The notes under the pieces were generated by a model, which saw only the letters and a list, made by a program, of their open reading frames with translations, was not told the origin of the DNA and made no database searches. A stretch of DNA of 41,078 nucleotides. It comes from a virus. Numbering within the stretch: position 1 is the first letter of the stretch; each line of letters starts with the position of its first letter. Both the position numbers and the translations under genes were made by a program. The stretch spans positions 1 to 41,078 of IMG/VR virus record IMGVR_UViG_3300021389_001695; one strand, written 5' to 3'. Below are positions 14,973 through 23,008 of this stretch, piece by piece.

Positions 14973-15297
14973 ACCCCCAGGATGGTGTAACGGAGCTGTT
15001 CCAGTCAAAAACGGTTGGAAAGATCCAAATACAAATGAACTTCTCGTATCTGGCAGACATACTCAAGATCAGATTGATGAGTTTCATGGTGTTCCATCAG
15101 TAAAAGAAGTTTTAATTGAAGCTATGCCAGAGCCGGTAGCTGATACTGAAGAAGACGAGTATTGGACATCGGATGATCTTCATGGCATGAGTAAACTAGA
15201 ACTTGAAGAACTTGGTCGTGAATTCGGTATTGAATTGGATAGACGTCAGAATAAGCAAGCATTGATAGAAGAACTTGAAGCCGTGATGTTTGACTAG
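14962..15297 (+). CDS. Conserved phage protein with HeH/SAP-like C-terminal motif
   Basis: A 111-residue protein. The N-terminal part (PGWCNGAVPVKNGWKDPNTNELL...TQDQIDEFHG) belongs to a short family I know from T4-like marine phages. The C-terminal ~40 residues (MSKLELEELGREFGIELDRRQNKQALIEEL) have the helix-extended loop-helix pattern of HeH/LEM/SAP domains, often DNA-binding. ATG 14962 overlaps the previous gene by 11 bases. A longer reading from 14929 is a shadow of the upstream gene. Confidence 0.6.
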   Translation: MAIKPPGWCNGAVPVKNGWKDPNTNELLVSGRHTQDQIDEFHGVPSVKEVLIEAMPEPVADTEEDEYWTSDDLHGMSKLELEELGREFGIELDRRQNKQALIEELEAVMFD

Positions 15298-15313
15298 TTG
15301 AATATATAACTAT

Positions 15314-15682
15314 ATGATGATATTCAATGAACTTACTGAAGAGAATCTATTTCTCTATGCCGCTAAACATTATCGCAATCCTCAGTTTTCTGATATTGAA
15401 GAATTCTATGAGGATTTGAAACGGTTTAAATATATTAAGCGATTGCTTAATCGTTATATAGATCAAGGCGAGCTTGCTGAAAGATTGATTCTCAATCATG
15501 TGATTGTAGTCTTCAACTCTTTTGGAATAGAAGCCGCCTTGAGTATATTAGAACTTAAGCTATTAGATAAGCACTGGTCGGTTATAAAACCATTTTTAAT
15601 TTATTTGAAATACATTAAAGATGATCAGTATATTGGAATACCAATGGACCAAGAAGTAATTGATGCATTAAGGAAAATTTAA
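15314..15682 (+). CDS. Conserved T4-like phage protein (FNELTEENLFLYAAKHY type)
   Basis: A 122-residue protein, mostly helical, of a family I recognise from T4-like marine phages by its start (FNELTEENLFLYAAKHYRNP) and EEFYEDLKRFKYIKRL segment. Its role is unknown to me. It starts with two consecutive ATGs and its stop overlaps the next start as TAATG, so translation is coupled. Confidence 0.65.
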   Translation: MMIFNELTEENLFLYAAKHYRNPQFSDIEEFYEDLKRFKYIKRLLNRYIDQGELAERLILNHVIVVFNSFGIEAALSILELKLLDKHWSVIKPFLIYLKYIKDDQYIGIPMDQEVIDALRKI

Positions 15683-16269
15683 TGGGTGTAATTAAAAGAG
15701 CAGCAGATCTAGCTTATACGTTTCGGTTCATACGTATGCTTGTCATGAAATGGGAAAACTGGGACGCTTATAAAGAAGGCGTTATCGATAAAGATGGAAA
15801 GCGTATCAAATCTGTTAAGCTTGACACCAGCGAGAAGAAGTCTTCTTACACTCCTTTCATTCGTCTTGCCGCTAATGTTAAACGCCTGCTCAGCAAAATC
15901 CCTGGTGGAGGATCTAAGCTTGGATCGTTTGCCGCAGCTTTGTATCTCATTAAAGAAAAATACGAGCTTTCCGATTGTCACGTTGAGCAGATCATGCGTA
16001 AAGTAGATGTCGATACTTTAGACTTTTTAAATGAAGAAAATAAATGGTTCATTCTTGAGAACAGCCAAATGTCACCCGGCGTTTATAGAGTGAAAGAACC
16101 TAAGATTCTGAATACCACGTTTGAAGAAATTGTTATGCCAAAGGACCAGATTAAGTTCTATGAAGAAGCATTTCCTATTGGAAACATGTTTGGTATAGAT
16201 GTATATGAAGCCGTGCATCTAAAAACAAATCAAAAAATATACGTAACAGCTAGCGAGATTTACAAATGA
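15682..16269 (+). CDS. Conserved T4-like marine phage protein of unknown function
   Basis: A 195-residue protein. The N-terminal part (VIKRAADLAYTFRFIRMLV, DKDGKRIKSVKLDTSEKKSSYTPF, then SKLGSFAAALYLIKEKY) is characteristic of a conserved family in marine T4-like phages, possibly virion-associated. The C-terminal half (GVYRVKEPKILNTTFEEIVMP) is strand-rich. It overlaps the previous gene by one base (TAATG) and the next by ATGA. Confidence 0.65.
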   Translation: MGVIKRAADLAYTFRFIRMLVMKWENWDAYKEGVIDKDGKRIKSVKLDTSEKKSSYTPFIRLAANVKRLLSKIPGGGSKLGSFAAALYLIKEKYELSDCHVEQIMRKVDVDTLDFLNEENKWFILENSQMSPGVYRVKEPKILNTTFEEIVMPKDQIKFYEEAFPIGNMFGIDVYEAVHLKTNQKIYVTASEIYK

Positions 16270-16553
16270 ACAAACAATCAGAAGGACTGTGGGCTAACAT
16301 CTGGGCCAAGCGACGGGCTGGAAAGAAGATGCGAAAGAAGGGCGAAAAGGGTGCACCGACAGCTGCAGCGATTAAATCGGCTCAAGGTAAGAATGAAGAT
16401 ACGACAACCGCAAATATTCCTAATCCAGCTAATACAGCAATGGGACCTCGTATTAAATCGATCAATGTTACAGATCGTAGAAGAAAAAAGAGTCAAGTCC
16501 CTATGTTGCTAAAACGTTTTAGAAAATACTCAGAAGATATGGAGACAAATTAA
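16266..16553 (+). CDS. Small basic conserved phage protein (EGLWANIWAKR type)
   Basis: A 95-residue basic protein with the N-terminal EGLWANIWAKRRAGKKMRKKGEKGAPT block, a motif I recognise in many phages as a short conserved protein of unknown function. The C-terminus (LLKRFRKYSEDMETN) is amphipathic. It lies between the conserved 195-residue protein and the holin-like gene, coupled by ATGA upstream and TAATG downstream. Confidence 0.65.
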   Translation: MNKQSEGLWANIWAKRRAGKKMRKKGEKGAPTAAAIKSAQGKNEDTTTANIPNPANTAMGPRIKSINVTDRRRKKSQVPMLLKRFRKYSEDMETN

Positions 16554-17011
16554 TGCTTTCGATATTAGGCTCATTGATTGGTTTCGCTTCATCTGCCGTA
16601 CCTGCGATTACAGATTCGTTTAAGGACAAAGCAGATAAGAAGCATGAAATCGAGAAGATGAAGACAATGGCCGAGCTCAGAGCTCAAGGCTATGATCACG
16701 AAATTAAAGTATACGAACAGATGGGTGCAGACAAAGAGCACGATCGTCTGATTCAACATGATATAAGTATTAACAAAGGAACAGGGTTTATTTCTGGATT
16801 GCAGAGATCTGTACGACCAGTAATTACCTATGCGTTCTTTGGATTATTTGCTACTATTGAGATTACACTTTTAATGGAAGCACTTGAAAAAGGAACAGAA
16901 TTTTCTGAAGCAATTCAGTTATTGTGGGATGAAGATACAAAAGCAATCTTCGCAGCAATCATTTCATTCTGGTTTGGTTCAAGAGCAATTGATAAGGCAA
17001 GGAAAAGATAA
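16553..17011 (+). CDS. Holin-like protein of the GTA-holin (3TM) type
   Basis: A 152-residue protein. It has a short hydrophobic N-terminus, a charged helical middle, then SVRPVITYAFFGLFATIEITLL (residues ~88-109) and a second helix ending FWFGSRAIDK. The S-V-R-P-x-x-T-Y motif and the final F-W-F-G-x-R-x-x-D-K are features of the holin family first noted in gene transfer agents. Holins form the membrane lesions that release endolysin. An SleB-like endolysin gene lies 20 kb away at 36222, so the lysis genes are dispersed, as in T4. Confidence 0.7.
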   Translation: MLSILGSLIGFASSAVPAITDSFKDKADKKHEIEKMKTMAELRAQGYDHEIKVYEQMGADKEHDRLIQHDISINKGTGFISGLQRSVRPVITYAFFGLFATIEITLLMEALEKGTEFSEAIQLLWDEDTKAIFAAIISFWFGSRAIDKARKR

Positions 17012-17226
17012 TGCAAAAAGAACAAATGAGAGACTTACTACTTACAGCTGTGCGGAAGCATGCTGAAGGCCACGTGGATAAACACATCGCAAATATTGAA
17101 GTGTACCTTACGAATCCAGCTGGCATTGGTGAGCACTCAGATATCATTGAAGCAATTGAGATCGAGTTAAAAGCTATAGCTGAATACGATGATCAACTTG
17201 AAATGATTCAAAAATATTTTCTATAA
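17011..17226 (+). CDS. Small conserved phage protein (NIEVYLTNPAGIGEHSDI type)
   Basis: A 71-residue protein with the short conserved core ANIEVYLTNPAGIGEHSDIIEAIE, found in many T4-like phages of marine bacteria. No function is established that I know of. It ends the late-type operon begun at 6935 and is followed by the nrd promoter. Confidence 0.7.
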   Translation: MQKEQMRDLLLTAVRKHAEGHVDKHIANIEVYLTNPAGIGEHSDIIEAIEIELKAIAEYDDQLEMIQKYFL

Positions 17227-17231
17227 AAATG

Positions 17232-17272
17232 TCATTTAGCGGATGTACATTCTCTGCTAAATGATATATAAT
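17232..17272 (+). promoter_or_regulatory. nrdAB promoter embedded in a 9-bp dyad
   Basis: TGTACA (17244-17249) and TATAAT (17267-17272) are 17 bases apart. TCATTTAGC (17232-17240) and its exact inverse GCTAAATGA (17256-17264) flank the -35 and fill the spacer. A repressor or activator operator, or a stem-loop in read-through RNA, would both fit. There is no T-run, so this is not a typical terminator. Confidence 0.7.
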
Positions 17273-17319
17273 ACTACCATCAAATAAATTTATCACAACA
17301 ACCTCTGTTAGGGGCTGCA

Positions 17320-19305
17320 ATGGCTATTACACTCAATCTTAAGAAAGATGAGCTACTTACCGATTATTCTGTAGGCATGCTCAAAGATTTTTATCTCCGT
17401 GATGATGAGAAATCACCACAGCACGGATACGCTCGGGCTGCAGAAGCTTGGGCCACATACGAAGGCGAGACTGACTGGGATCTTGCACAACGTTTATATG
17501 ATTACGTTTCAAACAAATGGTTTATGTTTGCTTCACCAGTATTATCAAACGCACCAAGTAAATCACAGCCAGACAAGGGTCTGCCTATTTCGTGTTTTCT
17601 TACATATGTTCCAGATTCTCTAGAAGGTTTGATTTCTCATACCTCTGAGCTTCGATGGCTATCTGTGTTTGGTGGTGGTGTAGGTGGTCATTGGTCAGAT
17701 GTACGTACAGTATCTGATAAGGCACCTGGTCCTATTCCGTTTCTGCATACGGTTGATGCTGATATGATTGCGTATCGTCAAGGTAAAACTCGTAAGGGTT
17801 CTTATGCTGCGTACATGGACATTTCGCATCCAGACATTGTTGAGTTCTTAAACATGCGGATTCCTACTGGTGATGTACAAAGAAAAGCACTTAACTTGCA
17901 TAATGCTTTGAACATTACTAATGACTTTATGGAAGCTGTATGTAATAATACAGAATGGGATCTCAAAGATCCGGCGAGTGGTGAAGTAGCAGAGACAGTT
18001 AATGCTCGTAAGATGTGGGAAAGAATCCTTGAAGTACGTTTCCGGACTGGTGAGCCGTATCTTAATTTTATTGATACAGCAAACGAATATCTACCACAAC
18101 CGCTAAAGGATCAAGGGCTAAAGATTCACGGATCAAATTTGTGTAATGAAATCCATCTTCCTACCAATGATGATCGTACAGCTGTTTGTTGCTTGTCGTC
18201 TCTTAATCTTGAGCTATACGAAGAATGGAAAGATACAAATATCATTGAGGATCTTATCACTATGCTTGATAACGTTCTTGAGTATTTTATCTGGAATGCA
18301 CCGGACGCTATTTCAAGAGCACGTTATTCTGCAGCAAGAGAAAGATCTATTGGTCTTGGTGCTATGGGTTTCCACTCACTATTGCAGTCTCAAGGTGTAG
18401 CATGGGAATCAGATCTTGCACGTGAAATCAATGAGGTTGTATTTGCTACAATTAAAGATCGTGCTGTTAAACAATCTCGAGCTTTGGCAAAGACAAGAGG
18501 CGAATATCTAGACGGTGAAGGTTCAGGTGAGCGTAACTCTCATTTGCTAGCAATTGCACCTAATGCTAGTTCTGGTATTATTCTTTCAACGTCACCATCT
18601 ATTGAGCCACTTAAGGCGAATGCATATACACACCGTACGCGCGCAGGGTCATTCCTTGTAAAGAACAAGTATTTGGAAGAAACACTTGAAAGGCATGGCA
18701 TAAACAATGAAAGCATATGGACGTCTATCATCACAAAGAAAGGCTCTGTACAACATCTACCGGAGCTTACAGAACAGGAAAAGGCGGTGTTCAAAACTGC
18801 ACAAGAGCTCGACCAAACCTGGGTTGTCACCCACGCAGCAGACAGACAAAAGTATATCTGCCAAGGGCAATCAGTAAACCTGTTCTTCCCGTCTGGAGCA
18901 GACAAATCATATGTCAATAGAGTGCACATCAAGGCTTGGAGAGATGGGCTAAAAGGTCTGTACTATCTTCGTACCGAGTCAAAACAAAGAGCTGAAACAG
19001 TATCCGATAAAGTAGAACGTCATGTTTTACAAGAAGATACTCGTTCTATTGTGTACGGTAGAGACACGTGTCCATATTGTGCTAAATCAAAAGAAGAACT
19101 ATCACTACGTGGTATTGAGTTTGACTTTATAAATCTCGATGACATTAATAAAACAGCTGCAGAAGTTACAGGCAGAAAAGTCAAGACTGTACCACAAATT
19201 TATATCGAAGGACAATACGTCGGTGGTTATGATGAGCTAATGGCTTATCTCAATTCACCATTAACAATTCAAGAAGGCGATGAATGCCGAGCATGCGAGG
19301 GATAA
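17320..19305 (+). CDS. nrdA: Class Ia ribonucleotide reductase large subunit with embedded glutaredoxin domain
   Basis: A 661-residue protein that reduces ribonucleotides to deoxyribonucleotides with NrdB. Active-site residues are C92 in I-S-C-F, the radical site N273-L-C275-N-E277, and C290/C291 in VCCLSSLN. The P-N-A-S loop and TSPSIEP motif are also present. There is no N-terminal ATP cone, so dATP inhibition at that site is unlikely. After the core ends (~550) comes a glutaredoxin domain (about 576-645) with C584-P-Y-C587, TVPQIY and GGYDEL, then the C-terminal redox tail E-C656-R-A-C659-E-G. The reductant is thus built in just before the swinging tail. TTAGGGG precedes ATG 17320. Confidence 0.95.
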   Translation: MAITLNLKKDELLTDYSVGMLKDFYLRDDEKSPQHGYARAAEAWATYEGETDWDLAQRLYDYVSNKWFMFASPVLSNAPSKSQPDKGLPISCFLTYVPDSLEGLISHTSELRWLSVFGGGVGGHWSDVRTVSDKAPGPIPFLHTVDADMIAYRQGKTRKGSYAAYMDISHPDIVEFLNMRIPTGDVQRKALNLHNALNITNDFMEAVCNNTEWDLKDPASGEVAETVNARKMWERILEVRFRTGEPYLNFIDTANEYLPQPLKDQGLKIHGSNLCNEIHLPTNDDRTAVCCLSSLNLELYEEWKDTNIIEDLITMLDNVLEYFIWNAPDAISRARYSAARERSIGLGAMGFHSLLQSQGVAWESDLAREINEVVFATIKDRAVKQSRALAKTRGEYLDGEGSGERNSHLLAIAPNASSGIILSTSPSIEPLKANAYTHRTRAGSFLVKNKYLEETLERHGINNESIWTSIITKKGSVQHLPELTEQEKAVFKTAQELDQTWVVTHAADRQKYICQGQSVNLFFPSGADKSYVNRVHIKAWRDGLKGLYYLRTESKQRAETVSDKVERHVLQEDTRSIVYGRDTCPYCAKSKEELSLRGIEFDFINLDDINKTAAEVTGRKVKTVPQIYIEGQYVGGYDELMAYLNSPLTIQEGDECRACEG

Positions 19306-19306
19306 C

Positions 19307-20269
19307 ATGGGACTACTAGAAGCATCAAAAACATATAAACCTTTTCTCTATCCATGGGCGGTAGAGTTAACAAAGAAACACGAAGAAATCCACTGGGTAG
19401 AAGATGAAGCTGAGCTATCAGAAGATATTCAGGATTGGAGAACAAAACTAACTGAAGACGAAAAAGAATTTATTACTCAAGTTCTTAGGTTGTTTACTCA
19501 GTCTGACGTTCAAGTCGGAGAAAACTATTACGAACTATTGATTCCTAAGTATAAGAACAATGAAGTACGTAACATGCTTGGTTCGTTTGCTAACAGAGAA
19601 GCTATCCACCAGAGAGCATATGCTCTATTGAATGATACACTTGGTTTGCCAGATGAAGAGTTTCATGCATTCCTTGAGTATTCAGAGATGGCCGATAAAA
19701 TCGAATTCATGTCTGAAGGCAATCCAAATACTCTACAAGGATTAGCACTCATTAAAGCGCAGTCAGTGTTTAACGAAGGCATGTCACTCTTTTCATCTTT
19801 CGTAATGCTTCTTAACTTCCAGCGGTTTGGTAAGATGAAGGGTATGGGTACAATCGTAGAATGGTCAATCCGTGACGAGTCAATGCATGTACAAGGTATT
19901 GCTAAACTCTTCCGCGAGTTCTGTGACGAGCATCCACGGATTGTTAACGATGAGCTTAAGTCTAAGATCTACGAAATGGCTAAGAATGCAGTGAAGCTTG
20001 AAGATGCATTTATTAAGTTAGCATTCAATGGCAGTGAAGAAATGCAAGGGCTAACTAAACAGGAAGTTCGTGATTACATCCGCCACATCGCTGATCGCCG
20101 GTTGCTACAACTAGGAATGAAGCCAATCTTTAAGCAAAAAGATAATCCACTGCCTTGGCTAGATTGGGTATTGAACGGTGCATCTCATGATAATTTCTTT
20201 GAGAAGCGCGTAACAGAATATTCAGTCAATGGTATGGAAGGCGATTGGGGCTGGGACAAGGTGGCCTAA
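19307..20269 (+). CDS. nrdB: Class Ia ribonucleotide reductase small (radical) subunit
   Basis: A 320-residue protein supplying the tyrosyl radical for NrdA. Ligands for the di-iron site are visible as D67, E98-A-I-H101, E157 (FNEGMSLF) and E191-S-M-H194. Y105 is at the position of the radical tyrosine of the E. coli protein (E-x-x-H-x-x-x-Y). ATG 19307 follows GAGGGA and is preferred to ATG 19280, which lies inside nrdA. The genes are one base apart and so are co-transcribed and probably co-translated. Confidence 0.95.
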   Translation: MGLLEASKTYKPFLYPWAVELTKKHEEIHWVEDEAELSEDIQDWRTKLTEDEKEFITQVLRLFTQSDVQVGENYYELLIPKYKNNEVRNMLGSFANREAIHQRAYALLNDTLGLPDEEFHAFLEYSEMADKIEFMSEGNPNTLQGLALIKAQSVFNEGMSLFSSFVMLLNFQRFGKMKGMGTIVEWSIRDESMHVQGIAKLFREFCDEHPRIVNDELKSKIYEMAKNAVKLEDAFIKLAFNGSEEMQGLTKQEVRDYIRHIADRRLLQLGMKPIFKQKDNPLPWLDWVLNGASHDNFFEKRVTEYSVNGMEGDWGWDKVA

Positions 20270-20419
20270 ATGGAGTTTAAAGTCGAATGCGAAGAATGCG
20301 AAGAGACAACTTACATTACAGCAGACGATTCTCCAGAATTTTGTCCAATGTGTGGTAGGCGATGTATTGCCGAGGCCACGCGAGAAGAAGACTGGATTAA
20401 GGACGAATATGATGAATAA
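20270..20419 (+). CDS. Small zinc-ribbon protein
   Basis: A 49-residue acidic protein with two Cys pairs, C7-E-E-C10 and C25-P-M-C28, forming a zinc ribbon, and one more Cys at 32. Its start directly abuts the nrdB stop. Short zinc-ribbon proteins at this position occur in other T4-like marine phages. No function can be assigned; a small nucleic-acid or protein adaptor is possible. Confidence 0.75.
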   Translation: MEFKVECEECEETTYITADDSPEFCPMCGRRCIAEATREEDWIKDEYDE

Positions 20420-20427
20420 ATATTCGT

Positions 20428-20829
20428 ATGTGGACATATGAAAACAAACCTTTTGACGAAGCCCCCGATGAATATCAGGGCTTCGTTTATCTCATCACAG
20501 AGCTGGATACAGGTAAGAAATATATCGGTAAAAAGAACTTCTGGCGGCCTAAGACATTACCAAAGAATTCAAAGAGAAATCGAAGAGTACGAACGAGAGT
20601 TGAATCTGACTGGAGAGAATACTACGGATCCAGTAAAGAAGTGCAACAACTTGTCGAAGACAAAGGAACAGAAAACTATTCTAGAGAAATCTTACATCTT
20701 TGCAAGTCTAAAGGAACTATGTCATACTATGAAGCAAAGATTCAGTTTCAATACGATGTTCTCTTGAGTGATGAATATTATAATGAATTTATTGGCTGCA
20801 AGATACATTCAAAACACTTGAAATTATAA
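20428..20829 (+). CDS. GIY-YIG nuclease-like protein
   Basis: A 133-residue protein with the GIY-YIG pattern as V20-Y-L-I...K31-Y-I-G34 and a following basic region with WREYYGSS. A nuclease of this type is found near nrd genes in T4-like marine phages. The small size suggests a single catalytic domain without a DNA-recognition module, unlike typical intron homing enzymes. It has no clear ribosome-binding site and may be translationally coupled to the zinc-ribbon gene eight bases upstream. Its stop codon overlaps a late promoter octamer. Confidence 0.7.
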   Translation: MWTYENKPFDEAPDEYQGFVYLITELDTGKKYIGKKNFWRPKTLPKNSKRNRRVRTRVESDWREYYGSSKEVQQLVEDKGTENYSREILHLCKSKGTMSYYEAKIQFQYDVLLSDEYYNEFIGCKIHSKHLKL

Positions 20830-20832
20830 ATA
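20825..20832 (+). promoter_or_regulatory. Possible T4-type late promoter
   Basis: TATAAATA overlaps the stop codon of the GIY-YIG gene and lies 15 bases before the next start at 20848. Exact late core, although the leader left for the ribosome-binding site AGAGG would be very short. Confidence 0.4.
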
Positions 20833-20847
20833 AAATTAGAGGTGATG

Positions 20848-21276
20848 ATGGCAACACTAATGATACATGAAGTTATTGACAAAGCTGAAAAAGCAAAGTC
20901 AAAAAAAGATAAGATAGAAATTCTTAAGCAAAACGAATCATGGGCTTTGAAAGATATTTTGAGAGGTACATACGATTCGAAAGTAAAGTGGAACCTTCCA
21001 AAGGGACAACCACCCTATACTCCTAATGACGGACAGCACAACGCTCCGTCAAATCTCTTAAAAAGAAATGTAGATTTCAAATACTTTGTCGAAGGAGGTC
21101 CGGGCAATAAGTTGCCATCCTACAAGAGAGAAAGTATTTTCGTCGGTTTGATTGAAGCAGTTGCACCTGAAGATGCACTGCTCGTTATATCTATGATAAA
21201 CAAGGAGCCCCTTAAAGGTCTTACTCGTAAAGTCGTAGAGGAAGCATTTCCGGGGCTATTACAAGACAACCCCTAA
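20848..21276 (+). CDS. Conserved T4-like phage protein (DILRGTYDSKVKWNLPKG type)
   Basis: A 142-residue protein with the conserved core ALKDILRGTYDSKVKWNLPKG...PYTPN and a C-terminal PEDALLVISMINKEPLKGLT segment, found in other T4-like marine phages next to nrd and phoH regions. Function unknown. Three starts are possible within nine bases. ATG 20848 is chosen because AGAGG at 20838-20842 is five bases upstream. Confidence 0.65.
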   Translation: MATLMIHEVIDKAEKAKSKKDKIEILKQNESWALKDILRGTYDSKVKWNLPKGQPPYTPNDGQHNAPSNLLKRNVDFKYFVEGGPGNKLPSYKRESIFVGLIEAVAPEDALLVISMINKEPLKGLTRKVVEEAFPGLLQDNP

Positions 21277-21289
21277 CCGGAGAATATAA

Positions 21290-21442
21290 ATGACAGCGAT
21301 TCAGCTCGAAAGACTCAAACAAGATTCAATGGAACTCGAAACATACGCAGAGAAACTCAAGAAAAAAGGGTTGATCGATAGAATGAAGAAGGTTCTACAG
21401 AAACGAGCGTTTTTAGATAGGAGGATTGCTGAAGTCACATAA
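21290..21442 (+). CDS. Small coiled-coil-like basic protein
   Basis: A 50-residue protein, probably a single long helix or helical hairpin (IQLERLKQDSMELETYAEKLKKK then IDRMKKVLQKRAFL). Its ATG follows CCGGAG at good spacing. A TATAAATG octamer, one base off the late core, includes the start codon. Function unknown. Confidence 0.55.
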   Translation: MTAIQLERLKQDSMELETYAEKLKKKGLIDRMKKVLQKRAFLDRRIAEVT

Positions 21443-21457
21443 TAATAAAAAAAGTTG

Positions 21458-21516
21458 TTTACATTTCCCTTGAAATTTGGTATAATATATCTAATGCTAA
21501 ATTTCAAGGGTTTTTT
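21458..21516 (+). promoter_or_regulatory. Composite promoter inside a terminator hairpin
   Basis: TTTACA (21458-21463) and TATAAT (21481-21486), with extended TGG, form a strong promoter with a 17-base spacer. CCCTTGAAATTT (21467-21478) and its exact inverse AAATTTCAAGGG (21499-21510) form a 12-bp stem with the -10 in the 20-base loop, followed by TTTTTT (21511-21516). RNA coming from upstream would contain the full terminator. RNA starting here (expected near 21493) would lack the left arm. The right arm also carries AAGGG, the probable ribosome-binding site of the next gene. Confidence 0.8.
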
Positions 21517-21519
21517 ATT

Positions 21520-22107
21520 ATGAATCTATTTGTACTATCACTCGATCCAGTCGAAGCTGCACAAATGCAATGCGACAAGCATGTACCTAAAATGATTGTC
21601 GAATCTGGTCAGATGCTGTCAACTGCTCACCGCATGCTCGATGGCCAACTAACTAAACGTCCATCAAAGTCTGGTAAGACTATGGTCAAGTACTGGGATC
21701 TATATCTTGGTGCTGATGATCTCGAAGCCGAGTTGCTATACTACAAGGCTGTACATACTGGTCATCCATGTACCGTATGGACTATGGAGTCTACTTCGAA
21801 TTATCGATGGCACTGGGAACATATGAAAGCTCTTTGTGATGAGTATACATATAGATATAGCACAGAGAAAGAACCATACAAAACTCATAAGACACAACGA
21901 GAATTGCTATGGCCGCTACAATCACCACCTCGCAATATACCAGAAGGACCGATGACACCGTTTAAGCTAGCCATGAAATCAAATCCAGAATGCATTGCAC
22001 TTGAAGATCCAGTCGAAGCTTATCGCGCATTCTACCAAACAAAGCAGGCTCGTTTCAAAATGGTATGGACCAAACGCGAACAACCAGAATGGTTTATGCA
22101 TGCCTAA
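21520..22107 (+). CDS. Conserved phage protein (CDKHVPKMIVESGQMLSTAHR family)
   Basis: A 195-residue protein of a family widespread in phages, with the signature QCDKHVPKMIVESGQMLSTAHR, then HPCTVWTMESTSNYRW and ALCDEYTYRY, and WTKREQPEWF at the end. The many conserved Cys, His, Asp and Trp suggest an enzyme. Related proteins are sometimes annotated as pyrimidine-dimer-glycosylase-like, which I cannot confirm from sequence. It is read from the self-insulated promoter directly upstream. Confidence 0.6.
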   Translation: MNLFVLSLDPVEAAQMQCDKHVPKMIVESGQMLSTAHRMLDGQLTKRPSKSGKTMVKYWDLYLGADDLEAELLYYKAVHTGHPCTVWTMESTSNYRWHWEHMKALCDEYTYRYSTEKEPYKTHKTQRELLWPLQSPPRNIPEGPMTPFKLAMKSNPECIALEDPVEAYRAFYQTKQARFKMVWTKREQPEWFMHA

Positions 22108-22333
22108 GTATACTCTAAAAGATATAAAGACTCAAGAAGAATGGGATGTAATGTGTTCTTATGAACAGCTACAGGTTATTCTTGATGAGACACCAAACAC
22201 AAAACAAGTCTTGAAATTTCCAGCAATGGTGACTCAATCAGGCAGTACGCTCTCTAAGACAAGCAGCGATTGGAGAGATCATCTAAAGCGAATTGATAAA
22301 GCTGCAGGAAAAAATAGTAAGGTACACACGTGA
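22100..22333 (+). CDS. Small FmdB-like phage protein
   Basis: A 77-residue protein whose start (MPKYTLKD...EEWDVMCSYEQLQVIL) resembles the short M-P-x-Y-x FmdB-like phage proteins, but the two Cys pairs of the zinc ribbon are missing apart from one Cys. The C-terminus (SDWRDHLKRIDKAAGKNSKV) matches the D-x-L-x-x-I-K/D...G tail of the same phage family. The start overlaps the preceding gene by eight bases, and GTGA links it to phoH. Confidence 0.5.
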   Translation: MPKYTLKDIKTQEEWDVMCSYEQLQVILDETPNTKQVLKFPAMVTQSGSTLSKTSSDWRDHLKRIDKAAGKNSKVHT

Positions 22334-23007
22334 CAAGCTCTAAAGTAAGACATGAAGATCTTTTAGAATTCGATCCTATTACAGTAAATCAAAAGAAAGC
22401 TTTTGATCTATGGGATGAAGGTGAGAATTTAATCTTAGCAGGCTCAGCTGGCACAGGTAAAACTTTTATTGCGCTCTACCTTGCATTGGAAGCAGCACTG
22501 GAAAGATCCACATCATACGATAAAGTTATTATCATGAGATCTGTAGTCTCTGTAAGAGAGGTTGGATTTCTTCCAGGGAAGTTGGAAGAAAAGACTTCTG
22601 TATTCGAAGCACCGTACAAGTCTATCTGCGAAGAATTGATGCAAGATAAAGCAGCCTATAACAAGCTTGTCAATTCGCATTTTGTACAATTCGAAACAAC
22701 ATCGTTTGTTCGAGGTAAGACGTTTGATCGTGCTATTATTATTGTAGATGAAATGCAAAATCTAAACTTTCACGAGTTAGATTCTGTCATGACAAGAGCC
22801 GGAGAAAATTGTAAAATGATTTTCTGTGGTGACTATTTGCAATCAGATTTTCACCACGAAGGTGAAAGAAATGGACTATCTAAGTTCTTAAACATCATTG
22901 AGAGAATGAAAGACTTTTCTTTGGTGCAATTTGGGTGGGACGACATTGTCAGATCTGGTATAGTAAGAGACTATATCATGACAAAGGAAATGATGGGGTT
23001 AAAATGA
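22330..23007 (+). CDS. phoH: PhoH-like P-loop ATPase
   Basis: A 225-residue protein with Walker A G38-S-A-G-T-G-K-T45, Walker B IIIVDEMQN, and MRSVVSVREVGFLPG and FCGDYLQSD segments typical of PhoH. PhoH-like genes are common in marine phages and were first noted as phosphate-starvation genes. The biochemical role is not settled, although a helicase-like or RNA-related ATPase is likely. It starts at GTG in a GTGA overlap, with TAAGG upstream. A sodium-phosphate cotransporter-like gene occurs elsewhere in this window (34057). Confidence 0.92.
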   Translation: MTSSKVRHEDLLEFDPITVNQKKAFDLWDEGENLILAGSAGTGKTFIALYLALEAALERSTSYDKVIIMRSVVSVREVGFLPGKLEEKTSVFEAPYKSICEELMQDKAAYNKLVNSHFVQFETTSFVRGKTFDRAIIIVDEMQNLNFHELDSVMTRAGENCKMIFCGDYLQSDFHHEGERNGLSKFLNIIERMKDFSLVQFGWDDIVRSGIVRDYIMTKEMMGLK

Positions 23008-23008
23008 G

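Noticed and set aside
20428-20829. GIY-YIG gene as a mobile intron or intein-linked homing nuclease
   Set aside because: Neither nrdA nor nrdB is interrupted, the gene has no flanking intron-like sequence, and a similar nuclease near nrd is common in T4-like marine phages.
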